A stretch of DNA of 64,000 nt from an uncultured Eubacteriales bacterium (GTDB taxonomy: Bacteria; Bacillota; Clostridia; Lachnospirales; Lachnospiraceae): assembly GCA_900549105.1 (NCBI GenBank), contig URND01000004.1, positions 7,645 to 71,644 of the forward strand, written 5' to 3'. A program made the translations under genes and the position numbers. Every line of letters begins with the position of its first letter. The stretch's first letter is position 1. The notes below the pieces were generated by a model, which saw only the letters and a list, made by a program, of their open reading frames with translations, did no database searches and was not told the origin of the DNA. This document shows, one piece after another, positions 54,112 through 63,323 of this stretch.

Positions 54112-54843
54112 TCAACAGAAATATTTTTCCACTCCAACCGCCATCTCATGCTGGGCCTGATGCCGCGCTTCGACCAGTTGTTTTGGATAGCGCACGCAGC
54201 CATGACCCTCATAGGGGTCGTTAAAATAACATCCTTCGTCGTCATAGCCGACCAAAAGCATACAATGTTCATTGGATATCCATGTGAATGTTTCGCCCGT
54301 ATCCAACAGTTTCCATTCCGGCCCGGCCACCGGCTCCCGCATATCGATACATGCCCAGAAGATAACCGGCATTCCTTTATCAATATAGCGTTTCAGCAGC
54401 GCATCAATGGGAGTCCCGGTTTCATCCACCGGTTTCCAGACCGGCTTTACGACATTCTCCCCAATTCCGCCGCCCCCCTGAATTCCGCCGTTCTCCTGAA
54501 TTCCGCCGTTCTCCTGAATTCCGTCGCCCTCCTGAATTCCGCCATCCTCAGAAGATGTACGGGCCTCCGAAAAAAACTTTTTAAGCGCTTTGCAGATGAC
54601 CGGCGCATAACAGCCAAAATCATCCTCATTGTAAGGGCTGCCGCAGAAATATTTCCTGGGGTCCGGCCCGAAAAGCCGTCCGTCCCGCGTTTCAAAGTCA
54701 CGGCAATCCAGATAGTTTTGAATGAATTTATCCACAGATATATCAAATCCGAGAAATCTCAGCAGCATCACCGTTGACACACTCTCGCACCCTGTCGGAT
54801 ATTTGCCCTTTTGGCTCATATAGGGCACGTCAATCTTAATCAT
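54112..54843 (-). CDS. C39-like cysteine peptidase
   Basis: The 243-residue protein is a Peptidase_C39_2-type protein: KIDVPYMSQKGKYPTGCESV with the catalytic Cys19, SNEHCMLLVGY with the His, and CYFNDPYEG with the Asp. A hydrophilic insert at residues 97-127 consists of repeated GGIQEN-like hexapeptides. No signal peptide is visible, so it is cytosolic or exported by an unknown route; family members cleave or bind Gly-Gly type or wall peptides. It overlaps the antiporter gene end by 8 bases. Confidence 0.78.
   Translation of the reverse strand: MIKIDVPYMSQKGKYPTGCESVSTVMLLRFLGFDISVDKFIQNYLDCRDFETRDGRLFGPDPRKYFCGSPYNEDDFGCYAPVICKALKKFFSEARTSSEDGGIQEGDGIQENGGIQENGGIQGGGGIGENVVKPVWKPVDETGTPIDALLKRYIDKGMPVIFWACIDMREPVAGPEWKLLDTGETFTWISNEHCMLLVGYDDEGCYFNDPYEGHGCVRYPKQLVEARHQAQHEMAVGVEKYFC
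54460..54545. repeat. Tandem 18-base repeat in C39-like gene
   Basis: About four and a half copies of the unit CCTGAATTCCGCCGTTCT encode the G-G-I-Q-E-N hexapeptide repeats. The unit is a multiple of three, so changes in copy number would keep the frame. Confidence 0.8.
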
Positions 54844-56368
54844 CGACTGCTTCCTTTCCGCTTCTTCCCCCGGAATATTTCCTCATGAAAGTCAGCACGA
54901 TCAATAAAATGGCGATGCTCAGTCCCAAAGTCACCCACCAAATCTTCACGAATCCGGCGATAAGATAGCCTGCGATGCAAACAAGGGCAACTACCGTCGC
55001 ATACTGCATCTGGGTTGACACGTGGTTAATATGATTGCTCTGGGCTCCCGCCGAAGACATAACCGTTGTATCGGAAATCGGCGATACATGGTCGCCGCAG
55101 ACAGCTCCGGCAAGAACGGCTGAAACAGCAATAACCATCATTTCCAAACGGTCGGCTCCCGGGAACATGGCAATGACAATCGGAACAAGAATGGCAAATG
55201 TTCCCCAGCTTGTCCCCGTGGAGAAAGCAAGGAATATGGCAATCATAAACATGATGGCCGGAATAAATATACTTGCGGAAGTATTGCTTCCCACAATGCC
55301 TTCAACAAATGCGGCAATACCGAGGGCATCCCCAACACCCTTTAAGGACCATGCAAAAATCAAAATTGCCACAGCCGGAATCATCAGTTTGAAGCCTTCG
55401 ACAAAGCTGTCCATGAAGCCCTTAAATGTAACCACCTTCCGCGGCAGATAGAGCAGCAGCATGAAAAATACTGTGATCATCGTTGCAAAAATCAGGCTGG
55501 TTTCCGCATCGCAGCCCGCAAAGGCTGTAATAATATCTGTCGCTCCGCCCAGGAAACCGGTATATATCATGGCGCCGATGGCAGAGACAATCAGGACGGC
55601 CACCGGAAGAACCAAATCAAATACCCGGCCGTTCGGACATACTTCTTCCTCTTTTATCTGCTCAAACTCTTCTCTGCCGGTGGTAAACAAATCGCCTTTA
55701 GCGGCATTTTGCTCATGCTTTTTCATCAATCCAAAATCAAATCCGGTAATGACGATGTAAAGCACCATAACCAAAGTCAGCAGTGCATACAGGTTATAGG
55801 GAATCGTTCTCAAAAACAACTGAAATCCGGTGATTCCCGCATCAGCAGGCACATAGGAATTTACCGCCGCCGCCCAACTGGAAACCGGAGCAATAATACA
55901 AACCGGAGCCGCCGTCGCATCAATAATATAAGCCAGCTTTGCTCTGGACACCTTAAACCTGTCTGTCACCGGCCGCATAACCGAACCGACCGTCAGACAA
56001 TTAAAATAATCATCCACAAAAATCAGAACACCCAGTCCCGTTGTTGCCAGCATCGCGCTTTTCTTCGACTTAATCTTTGTTCCGGCCCACTTACCGTAAG
56101 CAGCGGAACCGCCTGACTTTGCCATCAAAACGATAATCATGCCGAGCAGTACATCGAAAATCAGAATATTTAAATTCATACTGCTTTTCATAATGTCGAA
56201 AAAGGCGACAAAGGCATTCCATGGATGAAAACCCGTATACAAAAGCGCCCCAAAGGCGACGCCGATAAACAGAGAGCTATAAACCTCCTTTGTCACCAGC
56301 GCCAGAATAATCGCTAATAAGGGCGGAACCAAAGACCACCATGTACCGATAAACATCGCACTATCCAT
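54836..56368 (-). CDS. NhaC-family Na+/H+ antiporter-like transporter
   Basis: The start at 56368 (SD AGGGGGAG) gives 510 residues; a longer frame to 56434 would cross the promoter. About eleven membrane helices and the family stretches GTKIKSKKSAMLATTGLGVL, FVDDYFNCLTVGSVMRPVTD, FAWSLKGVGDALGIA, STGTSWGTFAILVPI and CGDHVSPISDTTVMSSAGAQ identify the NhaC superfamily. Members exchange Na+ for H+ or, in some cases, amino-acid-type solutes such as malate-lactate or tyrosine-tyramine-like pairs, so the substrate is not certain. Confidence 0.9.
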   Translation of the reverse strand: MDSAMFIGTWWSLVPPLLAIILALVTKEVYSSLFIGVAFGALLYTGFHPWNAFVAFFDIMKSSMNLNILIFDVLLGMIIVLMAKSGGSAAYGKWAGTKIKSKKSAMLATTGLGVLIFVDDYFNCLTVGSVMRPVTDRFKVSRAKLAYIIDATAAPVCIIAPVSSWAAAVNSYVPADAGITGFQLFLRTIPYNLYALLTLVMVLYIVITGFDFGLMKKHEQNAAKGDLFTTGREEFEQIKEEEVCPNGRVFDLVLPVAVLIVSAIGAMIYTGFLGGATDIITAFAGCDAETSLIFATMITVFFMLLLYLPRKVVTFKGFMDSFVEGFKLMIPAVAILIFAWSLKGVGDALGIAAFVEGIVGSNTSASIFIPAIMFMIAIFLAFSTGTSWGTFAILVPIVIAMFPGADRLEMMVIAVSAVLAGAVCGDHVSPISDTTVMSSAGAQSNHINHVSTQMQYATVVALVCIAGYLIAGFVKIWWVTLGLSIAILLIVLTFMRKYSGGRSGKEAVDD

Positions 56369-56405
56369 AAAATAAACTCCCCCTTCTTTTGTATGTATTA
56401 AGTTT

Positions 56406-56434
56406 ATTTTATCGGATTCCATAGAAATATACAA
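56406..56434 (-). promoter_or_regulatory. Promoter of the NhaC gene
   Basis: TTGTAT (56429-56434) and TAAAAT (56406-56411) are 17 bases apart on the minus strand, 38 bases before the start at 56368. Confidence 0.65.
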
Positions 56435-56443
56435 TATAAAACA

Positions 56444-56499
56444 AAAAATGTTCTCCGCGCAAAAACCCCTGAAAGAATTCCCTGCGGGAGAACATTTTT
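56444..56499 (-). terminator. Intrinsic terminator after foldase gene
   Basis: AAAAATGTTCTCC and GGAGAACATTTTT pair perfectly over 13 bases. Read on the minus strand the stem ends in TTTTTTGTTTT, 10 bases after the foldase stop codon. Confidence 0.88.
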
Positions 56500-56508
56500 A
56501 AATTTTAT

Positions 56509-58341
56509 TTATTTTTCAGTCTCAGCCGTTGTTTCGGTTTCTCCGGCTGTCTCAGTTTCTCCGGCGGTTTCTCCGGCTGTCTCTGCGGTTGTATCCGCCG
56601 CCGTACCGGTGGTTGTTTCCGACTCGGTCTCGCTGACATGCAGATAATCAATATTACCGCGTTTATCGACAACCTCCAGGCTGTCTGTCAGATTCGTCAT
56701 ATATTCCTGCATCTTATTTGAAAGAAGGGTGCTTTCTATCTTCGTGTACCACTCTTCCGCATTGTCGCCGACAAAGTACATCACATGATAACCATAATCG
56801 GTTTCTACGATTTCTGTGTCTCCCGGCTTCCGTGCATCATCGAAAATCCAGTCATTGAAGGCTGCCACCATCTGGCCTTTTGTTACAGCCTCATACAGTC
56901 CGCCATCGGCGCTGGAACCGGTGTCCTCACTGTTTGCCTCAGCCAATGCCGCAAAGCTGTCCTCTGTAGCTTCGCCGTCTTTCCATTCTGAATAGATATC
57001 TTCAGCCTTCTGTTTCGCTTCGGCTTTTGCATTTTCCTCGGCCGTCGCCTTTTCTTCTTCTGTCATATCCTCTGTCGTCTCTGCGGCGGAGCTGATCAAA
57101 ATGTGACGTACATCCACAGTTTTTGTGTGATCCAGATAACGGTCCATAAAGTAAACGACATAATAGGCATCGCCCGCCGTATCCTCAATCACCTCTGTAT
57201 CTCCGGCCTGACGCGCGCTGTCAAACAGCCACTCTGCCACGGCTGAAGGAGAAACGGATGATTTTTTCACATTCGTTTTGCGGGATTCTGCGGAAGCATC
57301 TGTTGCATACTCCGAATACAGTTCTTCAAAAGAGCTTTCATCAGAAATCTGCTTCAGCATTTTGTCCGCTTTGGTTTTGGCTTCTGCCATTGCCGCCTCT
57401 TCCGCGGCCTTCTGTTCAGCTTCCTGAGCAGCCTTTTCTTCTTCACTCATCGTTTCCGTTTCGGCAACAGTCTCGGTCTCGGCGGCCGTTTCCGTTTCGC
57501 CGGCTGTCTCAGTCTCTCCGCTTGTCCCGGTTTCGGCGGCTGTCTCGGTTTCAGCGGCCTCCGTCTCTTCTTCCGGCATATCTGCCTCAATCTTGCAGGC
57601 CAGATAGTCTACAGAATCGTAATTATCTTTATTTTCGTCATAATAATTTTCAACTTCTTCGCCGGTAATTTCTGTGGCATCCTCAATGCTTTCATAATAA
57701 GCCGATGCGATGCTGCTCTTCTCAACATAAGATTTAACATTGTCCAACGTAGCCAATGTGCCGTAGGATGCTTTCACATAATCGCTGACGCTCTTATCTG
57801 CATTGGCCGCGCCGGTTTCAATGGATTCCACAAAACTATTCACATCTTCCGACGCATCATATTCAAACCCGGCCTCCGCCGCCGCATCCGTCAACGCATA
57901 AACCTGCTTTAACTGGCCGATGGCCTGCTGGTCAAAATAATCCTTCCATGTCATCGACTCCATATAAGCCTGCTCGTCCAGCGGCTTTGACAAATCAAGT
58001 CCCATATAGCTCAAATAAGTACCATAGTAGGAATACATGCTGTTTATACCGCTGTAAAAATAATATTCATATTCGGAACGCTGAACTTCATGTTCGCCGA
58101 CAGTCACATAAGCGCCGTGCTTATCCTGATAGCCTTCATAAAATTTCCATCCAAGCACTCCAACGATAATAAGAAGAATAACTACTCCGGCAATGGTCGA
58201 ATACCTGGACCTTTTCTGTTGCCTCAATTCTTCCTCTCTTCGACGCTGCATTTTTAAATCATACTTCGTCATTTTCTTTTCAGGCTTCTGGGAATTTACT
58301 CCGCCTGCCTGTCCATTTTGTTTCTTTTCTTTATCAGACAT
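56509..58341 (-). CDS. PpiC-type peptidyl-prolyl isomerase (PrsA/SurA-like), membrane-anchored
   Basis: The start at 58341 (SD GGGAGAG) gives 610 residues. A basic cytosolic head (about 1-45) precedes one membrane helix (TIAGVVILLIIVGVLGWKFY); the rest is extracellular, with a SurA-N-like helical part (70-210) and two parvulin-like regions, the second clear: VDVRHILISSAAE, ALAEANSEDTGSSADGGLYE then FDDARKPGDTEIVETDYGYH. Acidic Thr/Glu-rich linkers (TETAGETETAAETE, and at the C-terminus) separate the parts. It probably folds secreted proteins such as the surface protein at 47599. It lacks a lipobox, unlike PrsA. Confidence 0.85.
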   Translation of the reverse strand: MSDKEKKQNGQAGGVNSQKPEKKMTKYDLKMQRRREEELRQQKRSRYSTIAGVVILLIIVGVLGWKFYEGYQDKHGAYVTVGEHEVQRSEYEYYFYSGINSMYSYYGTYLSYMGLDLSKPLDEQAYMESMTWKDYFDQQAIGQLKQVYALTDAAAEAGFEYDASEDVNSFVESIETGAANADKSVSDYVKASYGTLATLDNVKSYVEKSSIASAYYESIEDATEITGEEVENYYDENKDNYDSVDYLACKIEADMPEEETEAAETETAAETGTSGETETAGETETAAETETVAETETMSEEEKAAQEAEQKAAEEAAMAEAKTKADKMLKQISDESSFEELYSEYATDASAESRKTNVKKSSVSPSAVAEWLFDSARQAGDTEVIEDTAGDAYYVVYFMDRYLDHTKTVDVRHILISSAAETTEDMTEEEKATAEENAKAEAKQKAEDIYSEWKDGEATEDSFAALAEANSEDTGSSADGGLYEAVTKGQMVAAFNDWIFDDARKPGDTEIVETDYGYHVMYFVGDNAEEWYTKIESTLLSNKMQEYMTNLTDSLEVVDKRGNIDYLHVSETESETTTGTAADTTAETAGETAGETETAGETETTAETEK

Positions 58342-58466
58342 ACTCTCTCCCGCAGTACAAAACCCCCTCGGATTCAAACTGCGCCTCTCCTTCCTGAAAA
58401 TCCTATATGTAATATTACAATATTTCCAAAAAAAATAATAGTAATTTCACAAAAAATACAAAAAAA

Positions 58467-58506
58467 TCTCTCCGGGAGAACCCTTTTTCAAGTTCAACCG
58501 GAGAGA
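58467..58506 (-). terminator. Intrinsic terminator after pyruvate carboxylase
   Basis: TCTCTCCGG (58506-58498 read on the minus strand) and CCGGAGAGA (58475-58467) form a perfect 9-bp stem followed by TTTTTTT, 11 bases after the stop codon. Confidence 0.9.
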
Positions 58507-58516
58507 ATTTTTATCT

Positions 58517-61500
58517 TTACAGTTTAAATGTTACCAGCAAGTCCTCGGAATTAACCTTTTCACCCTCCGTGACAAAGATTTCATCAACCACGCCGGCTGT
58601 CTTGGAAACGATGGTCGTTTCAATCTTCATAGCTTCCACAACAAGAAGCGGTGTATTGACATCAACCTTATCGCCCTTTTTCACGAAAATCTGACATACC
58701 GTTCCAGGAATGGATGAACCAATCTGTTTCGGGTCTGATTTATCTGCCTTCGGTTTCTTGTTGACATGGACAATCTCATTTTTATCCTCAACCACGATTT
58801 CGCGGACGGAACCGTTCACTTCAAAAGTCAATGTGCATTTTCCTTCGTCGTTAGCGGCCGTCTTACTGATGTATTTGATAATCAGCGTTTTGCCCTGACC
58901 GATATCCACGATGGTCTCTTCTCTCGGTCTCAGGCCGTAGAAGTAAACATGGCTCTGAAGCTGAGATACATCGTTATAAGCTTCCAGGTGATTGCAGTAA
59001 TCTTCATATACCTTCGGATACAGCGCATAGCTGACAGCCTTCTGACGGATTTCCAGCGGGGTGAAGGAGGACAAATCAAATTTGCCCTTTAAATAAGCCT
59101 CAATCTGTTTGATATCCACACTCTCCAGCAAAGTTCCCGGGCGAACGCTGATCGGCTCTATTCCCTTAAGAACAATTTTCTGGAATTCTTCCGGGAAGCC
59201 GCCGTCCGGCTGACCGATCATACCCTTGAAATATTCAACAACCGATTCCGGATAGGACAAATCCTTTCCATCTGTCAGGATATTATCTTTATCCAGATTA
59301 TTCTTAAACATGAAGATAGCCAGGTCTCCGACAACCTTGGAGGTCGGCGTTACCTTCACAATGTTTCCGAGCAGGTCATTGGCCTCTTTATAGAGACGCT
59401 TGATATCCTCAAACCGATCTTTCTCGCCCATCTCTTTCACCTGGGCCAGAAGGTTGGAATACTGTCCGCCAGGAATCTCATATTTATAAATTTCAGAATT
59501 CGGCGTACACATACCGCTCTCAAACGGCTTATAAACCTCGCGGACCCGTGCATAGTATTCGCTCAATTCATGCAGTTCATTGATATCCAGTTTTGTATCC
59601 CTCTCTGTACCCTTCAAAGTGCAGACAATGGTATTCATGGATGGCTGGCTTGTCAGGGAGCTCATTGACTCAATCGCCATATCCGCGATATCCACACCGG
59701 CTTCCGCAGCCATCAATATGGTGCTGACACCGCTGCCAGTCGTATCATGAGTATGTAAATTCACCGGAATATTCAGTTCTTTTTTCAACTCGGTAATCAA
59801 TGTCTTTGCCGCATATGGTTTCAGCAGACCTGCCATATCTTTAATTGTCAGAATGTGGCAGCCCATGGCTTCAATCTCTTTAGCCTTCTTCATATAGTAA
59901 TCCAGTGTATATTTTGTCTCATTCGGATCGGAAATGTCACCGGTATAGCAAATGGCGCCTTCGACAATCTTACCTGTTTTCAGTGCTTCTTCCACCGGCA
60001 TCTTCATATTCTCCATCCAGTTCAGACTGTCGAAAATACGGAATACATCAATGCCGCGGCCTGCGGAAACCTGAATAAATTCCTTAACCACATTATCCGG
60101 GTAGTTGCTGTAGCCAACCGCATTGGATGCACGAATCAGCATCTGAATCAATGTATTCGGCATCAGTTGACGCAGTGCGGAAAGTCTGCGCCATGGAGAT
60201 TCTTTCAGAAAACGATAGGCTGTATCATAGGTCGCTCCGCCCCACGCTTCTGCGGAGAAGGCATTGGCAAGGAAAGCATTGGCCGCCGGCGCCGCATCAA
60301 TGATATCTCTTGTACGCATACGGGTGGCAAAAAGCGACTGCTGTGCATCACGCATAGTTGTATCTGTCACATAAAGACGGTCTTCCCTTAAAATCTTCTG
60401 GGTGAAAGCTTCCGCACCCATTTTCAGGAATTCATCTCTTGCGCCGTAAATAGGCTTCTTTTCATCGTAAACCGGGCGGCGATGTACATCCAGATATGGT
60501 TTTTCACCGTTCTGCGGATTAACAATCTTATCACCGATAAATTCAAGAATCTTTGTCGCACGGTCCTGGCCCTTCTGTAAATCATACAATTCCGGGGTTT
60601 CTTCGATAAAGGTTGTATAGCATTTTCCTTCCTGGAAAACTTCATGATTCAAAACATTAATCAAAAACTGAATGTTGGTCTTCACACCTCGGATACGCAT
60701 TTCCTTCAACGCACGAAGCGACTTGCGGATGGCGCCTTTAAATGTGCGGTCATAGGAAATAACCTTAACAAGAAGACTGTCATAGTAAGGCTGAATCTCC
60801 GCGCCTGTGTAGGCGTTTCCGCCGTCCAAACGGAGGCCGTTGCCCGAGCCGGAACGGTAAACTGTAATTCTTCCTGTATCCGGAAGGAAATTATTTACCG
60901 GGTCTTCCGTTGTAATACGTGTCTGAATGGAATATCCGTTCATTCTTACAGCTTCCTGGGAAGGAATTCCGATTTCTTCCGAATCGAGGGCGTAACCTTC
61001 CGCAATCATAATCTGGGACTGAACAATATCAATTCCTGTAACCATTTCAGATACGGTATGCTCTACCTGGATTCTTGGATTCATTTCAATAAAATACGGA
61101 TGATTCTGGTCATCCACAAGGAATTCCAGCGTTCCCGCATTCCGATAGCCCACATGTTTTACAAGGCGAATGGAACTTGCAAAAATCTCCTCGCGGACAT
61201 CCTCCGGCACAGTGAAAGCCGGTGCATATTCTACCACCTTCTGATGGCGTCTCTGAACGGAACAGTCACGGTCATAGAGATGAACGACATTGCCATGATT
61301 GTCTGCAAGAATCTGGACCTCAATATGTTTCGGACTTCTTAAATATTTTTCAATAAAAATCTGTTCATCACCAAAGGCTTTTCTGGACTCTTCACGGGCT
61401 TCGCGATAAGCTTTTTCCAGTTCATCCGGCGTGTTTACGATTCGCATACCGCGGCCGCCGCCGCCGTTGGAAGCTTTCAGCATGACCGGATAGCCGATGA

Positions 61501-61972
61501 AATCTGCTGCCTTTTCGACCTCTTCATAGTTTTCCACCGCTTTATCGATTCCCGGAATGGTCGGCACTTCTGCTTCCATAGCCATCTTCTTCGAAGAAAT
61601 CTTATCGCCCATGGCCCGCATCATATCTGCTGTCGGCCCGATAAATGCAATCCCGCTCTTCTCACAGGCCTCTGCAAAATATGGATTTTCAGATAAGAAA
61701 CCATAGCCCGGATGAATCGCATCCACCTGATGCTCTTTTGCGATACGAATAATCGTATCGATATCCAGATAGGCGTCTACCGGTCCCTTTTCCATGTTCA
61801 GGACATATGCTTCATCTGCTTTTGTACGGAACATCGCATATTTGTCCTCTTTTGAGAAAACGGCAACTGTACCGATTCCCAGCTCATTTAAAGCACGGAA
61901 AATACGAATTGCAATTTCTCCACGGTTTGCAACCAGTACTTTTTTAAATTTCCTGATTCCTTTTGTCTTCAT
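58517..61972 (-). CDS. pyc: Pyruvate carboxylase
   Basis: The 1151-residue biotin enzyme carboxylates pyruvate to oxaloacetate, refilling the TCA intermediates. Order: biotin carboxylase (residues 1-460; KVLVANRGEIAIRIFRALNE, NGGGGRGMRIV, EYAPAFTVPEDV), carboxyltransferase TIM barrel (about 530-1000; TTMRDAQQSLFATRMRTRDI, LHTHDTTGSGVSTILMAAEA with metal ligands), and a C-terminal biotinyl domain with the biotin lysine in VVEAMKIETTI. SD GGAGG lies nine bases before the ATG. BirA at 30842 would biotinylate it. A hairpin separates it from crh upstream. Confidence 0.97.
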   Translation of the reverse strand: MKTKGIRKFKKVLVANRGEIAIRIFRALNELGIGTVAVFSKEDKYAMFRTKADEAYVLNMEKGPVDAYLDIDTIIRIAKEHQVDAIHPGYGFLSENPYFAEACEKSGIAFIGPTADMMRAMGDKISSKKMAMEAEVPTIPGIDKAVENYEEVEKAADFIGYPVMLKASNGGGGRGMRIVNTPDELEKAYREAREESRKAFGDEQIFIEKYLRSPKHIEVQILADNHGNVVHLYDRDCSVQRRHQKVVEYAPAFTVPEDVREEIFASSIRLVKHVGYRNAGTLEFLVDDQNHPYFIEMNPRIQVEHTVSEMVTGIDIVQSQIMIAEGYALDSEEIGIPSQEAVRMNGYSIQTRITTEDPVNNFLPDTGRITVYRSGSGNGLRLDGGNAYTGAEIQPYYDSLLVKVISYDRTFKGAIRKSLRALKEMRIRGVKTNIQFLINVLNHEVFQEGKCYTTFIEETPELYDLQKGQDRATKILEFIGDKIVNPQNGEKPYLDVHRRPVYDEKKPIYGARDEFLKMGAEAFTQKILREDRLYVTDTTMRDAQQSLFATRMRTRDIIDAAPAANAFLANAFSAEAWGGATYDTAYRFLKESPWRRLSALRQLMPNTLIQMLIRASNAVGYSNYPDNVVKEFIQVSAGRGIDVFRIFDSLNWMENMKMPVEEALKTGKIVEGAICYTGDISDPNETKYTLDYYMKKAKEIEAMGCHILTIKDMAGLLKPYAAKTLITELKKELNIPVNLHTHDTTGSGVSTILMAAEAGVDIADMAIESMSSLTSQPSMNTIVCTLKGTERDTKLDINELHELSEYYARVREVYKPFESGMCTPNSEIYKYEIPGGQYSNLLAQVKEMGEKDRFEDIKRLYKEANDLLGNIVKVTPTSKVVGDLAIFMFKNNLDKDNILTDGKDLSYPESVVEYFKGMIGQPDGGFPEEFQKIVLKGIEPISVRPGTLLESVDIKQIEAYLKGKFDLSSFTPLEIRQKAVSYALYPKVYEDYCNHLEAYNDVSQLQSHVYFYGLRPREETIVDIGQGKTLIIKYISKTAANDEGKCTLTFEVNGSVREIVVEDKNEIVHVNKKPKADKSDPKQIGSSIPGTVCQIFVKKGDKVDVNTPLLVVEAMKIETTIVSKTAGVVDEIFVTEGEKVNSEDLLVTFKL

Positions 61973-62005
61973 CCCTTTTCCTCCTTTTTACCTCATATTT
62001 TCAGA

Positions 62006-62037
62006 AAATCGAAGGTGCCGGAATACACCTTCGATTT
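62006..62037 (-). terminator. Terminator after crh
   Basis: AAATCGAAGGTG (62006-62017) and CACCTTCGATTT (62026-62037) make a perfect 12-bp stem with an 8-base loop, 20 bases after the crh stop; TTTTC follows on the minus strand. It should end or attenuate the rapZ-whiA-crh transcript before pyc. Confidence 0.82.
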
Positions 62038-62056
62038 CAGAAACATGTTCATACTA

Positions 62057-62311
62057 TTATTGCTTTGATATATATTTGTCAATTGCGTCAACCGCAGCGT
62101 TTTCATCCGGTCCATTTGCAATGATTGTAATCTTTTCTCCTTCAGCCAGTCCAAGACTCATCATTCCCATAATACTCTTTGCATTTACCTTTTTTTCCTG
62201 AATCTCCACGTAAATGCTGCTCTCGTATTGACTTGCCGCCTGGACAAGCAATGCTACAGGCCGGGCTTCCAACCCTTTCGGAATATTAATCGTCATGCTT
62301 TTTGAAACCAT
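62057..62311 (-). CDS. crh: Crh-like HPr paralogue with Glu at position 15
   Basis: The 84-residue HPr-fold protein begins MVSKSMTINIPKGLEARPVA. The phosphocarrier His15 of HPr is replaced by Glu15, so it cannot take phosphate from enzyme I, while the regulatory Ser46 is kept in NAKSIMGMMSL. B. subtilis Crh has Gln15 and the same gene context, after yvcJ-yvcK-yvcL. It likely serves HPr kinase/CcpA-dependent carbon control rather than sugar transport. The gene follows whiA by 27 bases. Confidence 0.88.
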   Translation of the reverse strand: MVSKSMTINIPKGLEARPVALLVQAASQYESSIYVEIQEKKVNAKSIMGMMSLGLAEGEKITIIANGPDENAAVDAIDKYISKQ

Positions 62312-62338
62312 ACTCGTACCTTGCCTTTCTACCCTTTG

Positions 62339-63289
62339 CTAATTTTCAGACCTTAATTCGTCCGCCAACACACTCAACTTTCGTAATCGGTGATTCACAC
62401 CTGATTTACCCACAGGAGTCGACAATAATTTACCCAGTTCTGCCAGGGATGCTTCGGGATACTGGAGCCGAAGCCCGGCAATCTCCCGCAATCCATCTGT
62501 CAGTTTACTGAATCCCACAGTATCCCGTATATAACTTATGTCCTCAATCTGCTTGACAGCCGCGGATACTGTCTTGGAAATGTTTGCCGTTTCACAGTTA
62601 ACACGCCGATTTACAGAGTTCCTCATTTCCTTTAAAATCCGGATATTCTCCAATTCCATCAGTGAAACATGAGCCTCCATGACATTGAGCATGTCCACAA
62701 TCTGAGATGCTTCCTTAATGTACACAACGTGATACTTTTTTCGGGTAATACATTTTCCGTCGATATTAAATGTCTTCATCATATCGCATATCTGCCGAGC
62801 CCTTTCCGGTGTCGCACATACAATTTCAAAATGATAGGTTTTCTCCGGTTCGCTGATGGAACCGGCGCATAAAAACAATCCCCGCAGAAATGCACGCTTA
62901 CAACATGCCTTTCGAAGAATCATTGAATGAACTATCGCATAGTTTTCCTCAATCTCCCCGTCACCATTCATAAACTTCACCGAACTCAAAATTTTCCTGG
63001 CCGCATAATCATCCGTTATATCCAGTATATATGTACGGCTCTTTCCTGTATGGATATGATTCCTTATACATATGTCACACTCTATATTATATGTTTTTTT
63101 CAACAATGTAAAGCATTTTCTTGCGACAGCAAGGTTTTCTGTTTGTACTTTTATTGATACGCTTCCTTCTTTCCCTCTGAAAACATGGCCGCACATACTT
63201 AAAATTGCCGCTGTTTCAGCAATCCGGCAGTGCATGGCGCTGCCTGTCTGATAGGATAACTCTTCCCTCACCCGGCTTGAAAAAGACAT
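62339..63289 (-). CDS. whiA: Sporulation/cell-division regulator WhiA
   Basis: The 316-residue protein combines a LAGLIDADG-like homing-endonuclease fold without catalytic residues (residues about 20-215; CCKRAFLRGLFLCAGSISEP) with a C-terminal helix-turn-helix (RLQYPEASLAELGKLLSTPV then GKSGVNHRLRKL). WhiA binds DNA and affects cell division and chromosome segregation in Firmicutes. The conserved order rapZ-whiA-crh is kept here, without an intervening yvcK gene. SD GAGGTGA precedes the start. Confidence 0.95.
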   Translation of the reverse strand: MSFSSRVREELSYQTGSAMHCRIAETAAILSMCGHVFRGKEGSVSIKVQTENLAVARKCFTLLKKTYNIECDICIRNHIHTGKSRTYILDITDDYAARKILSSVKFMNGDGEIEENYAIVHSMILRKACCKRAFLRGLFLCAGSISEPEKTYHFEIVCATPERARQICDMMKTFNIDGKCITRKKYHVVYIKEASQIVDMLNVMEAHVSLMELENIRILKEMRNSVNRRVNCETANISKTVSAAVKQIEDISYIRDTVGFSKLTDGLREIAGLRLQYPEASLAELGKLLSTPVGKSGVNHRLRKLSVLADELRSEN

Positions 63290-63323
63290 ACCATCACCTC
63301 AATTCACCGGCCCGGAACCGGAT

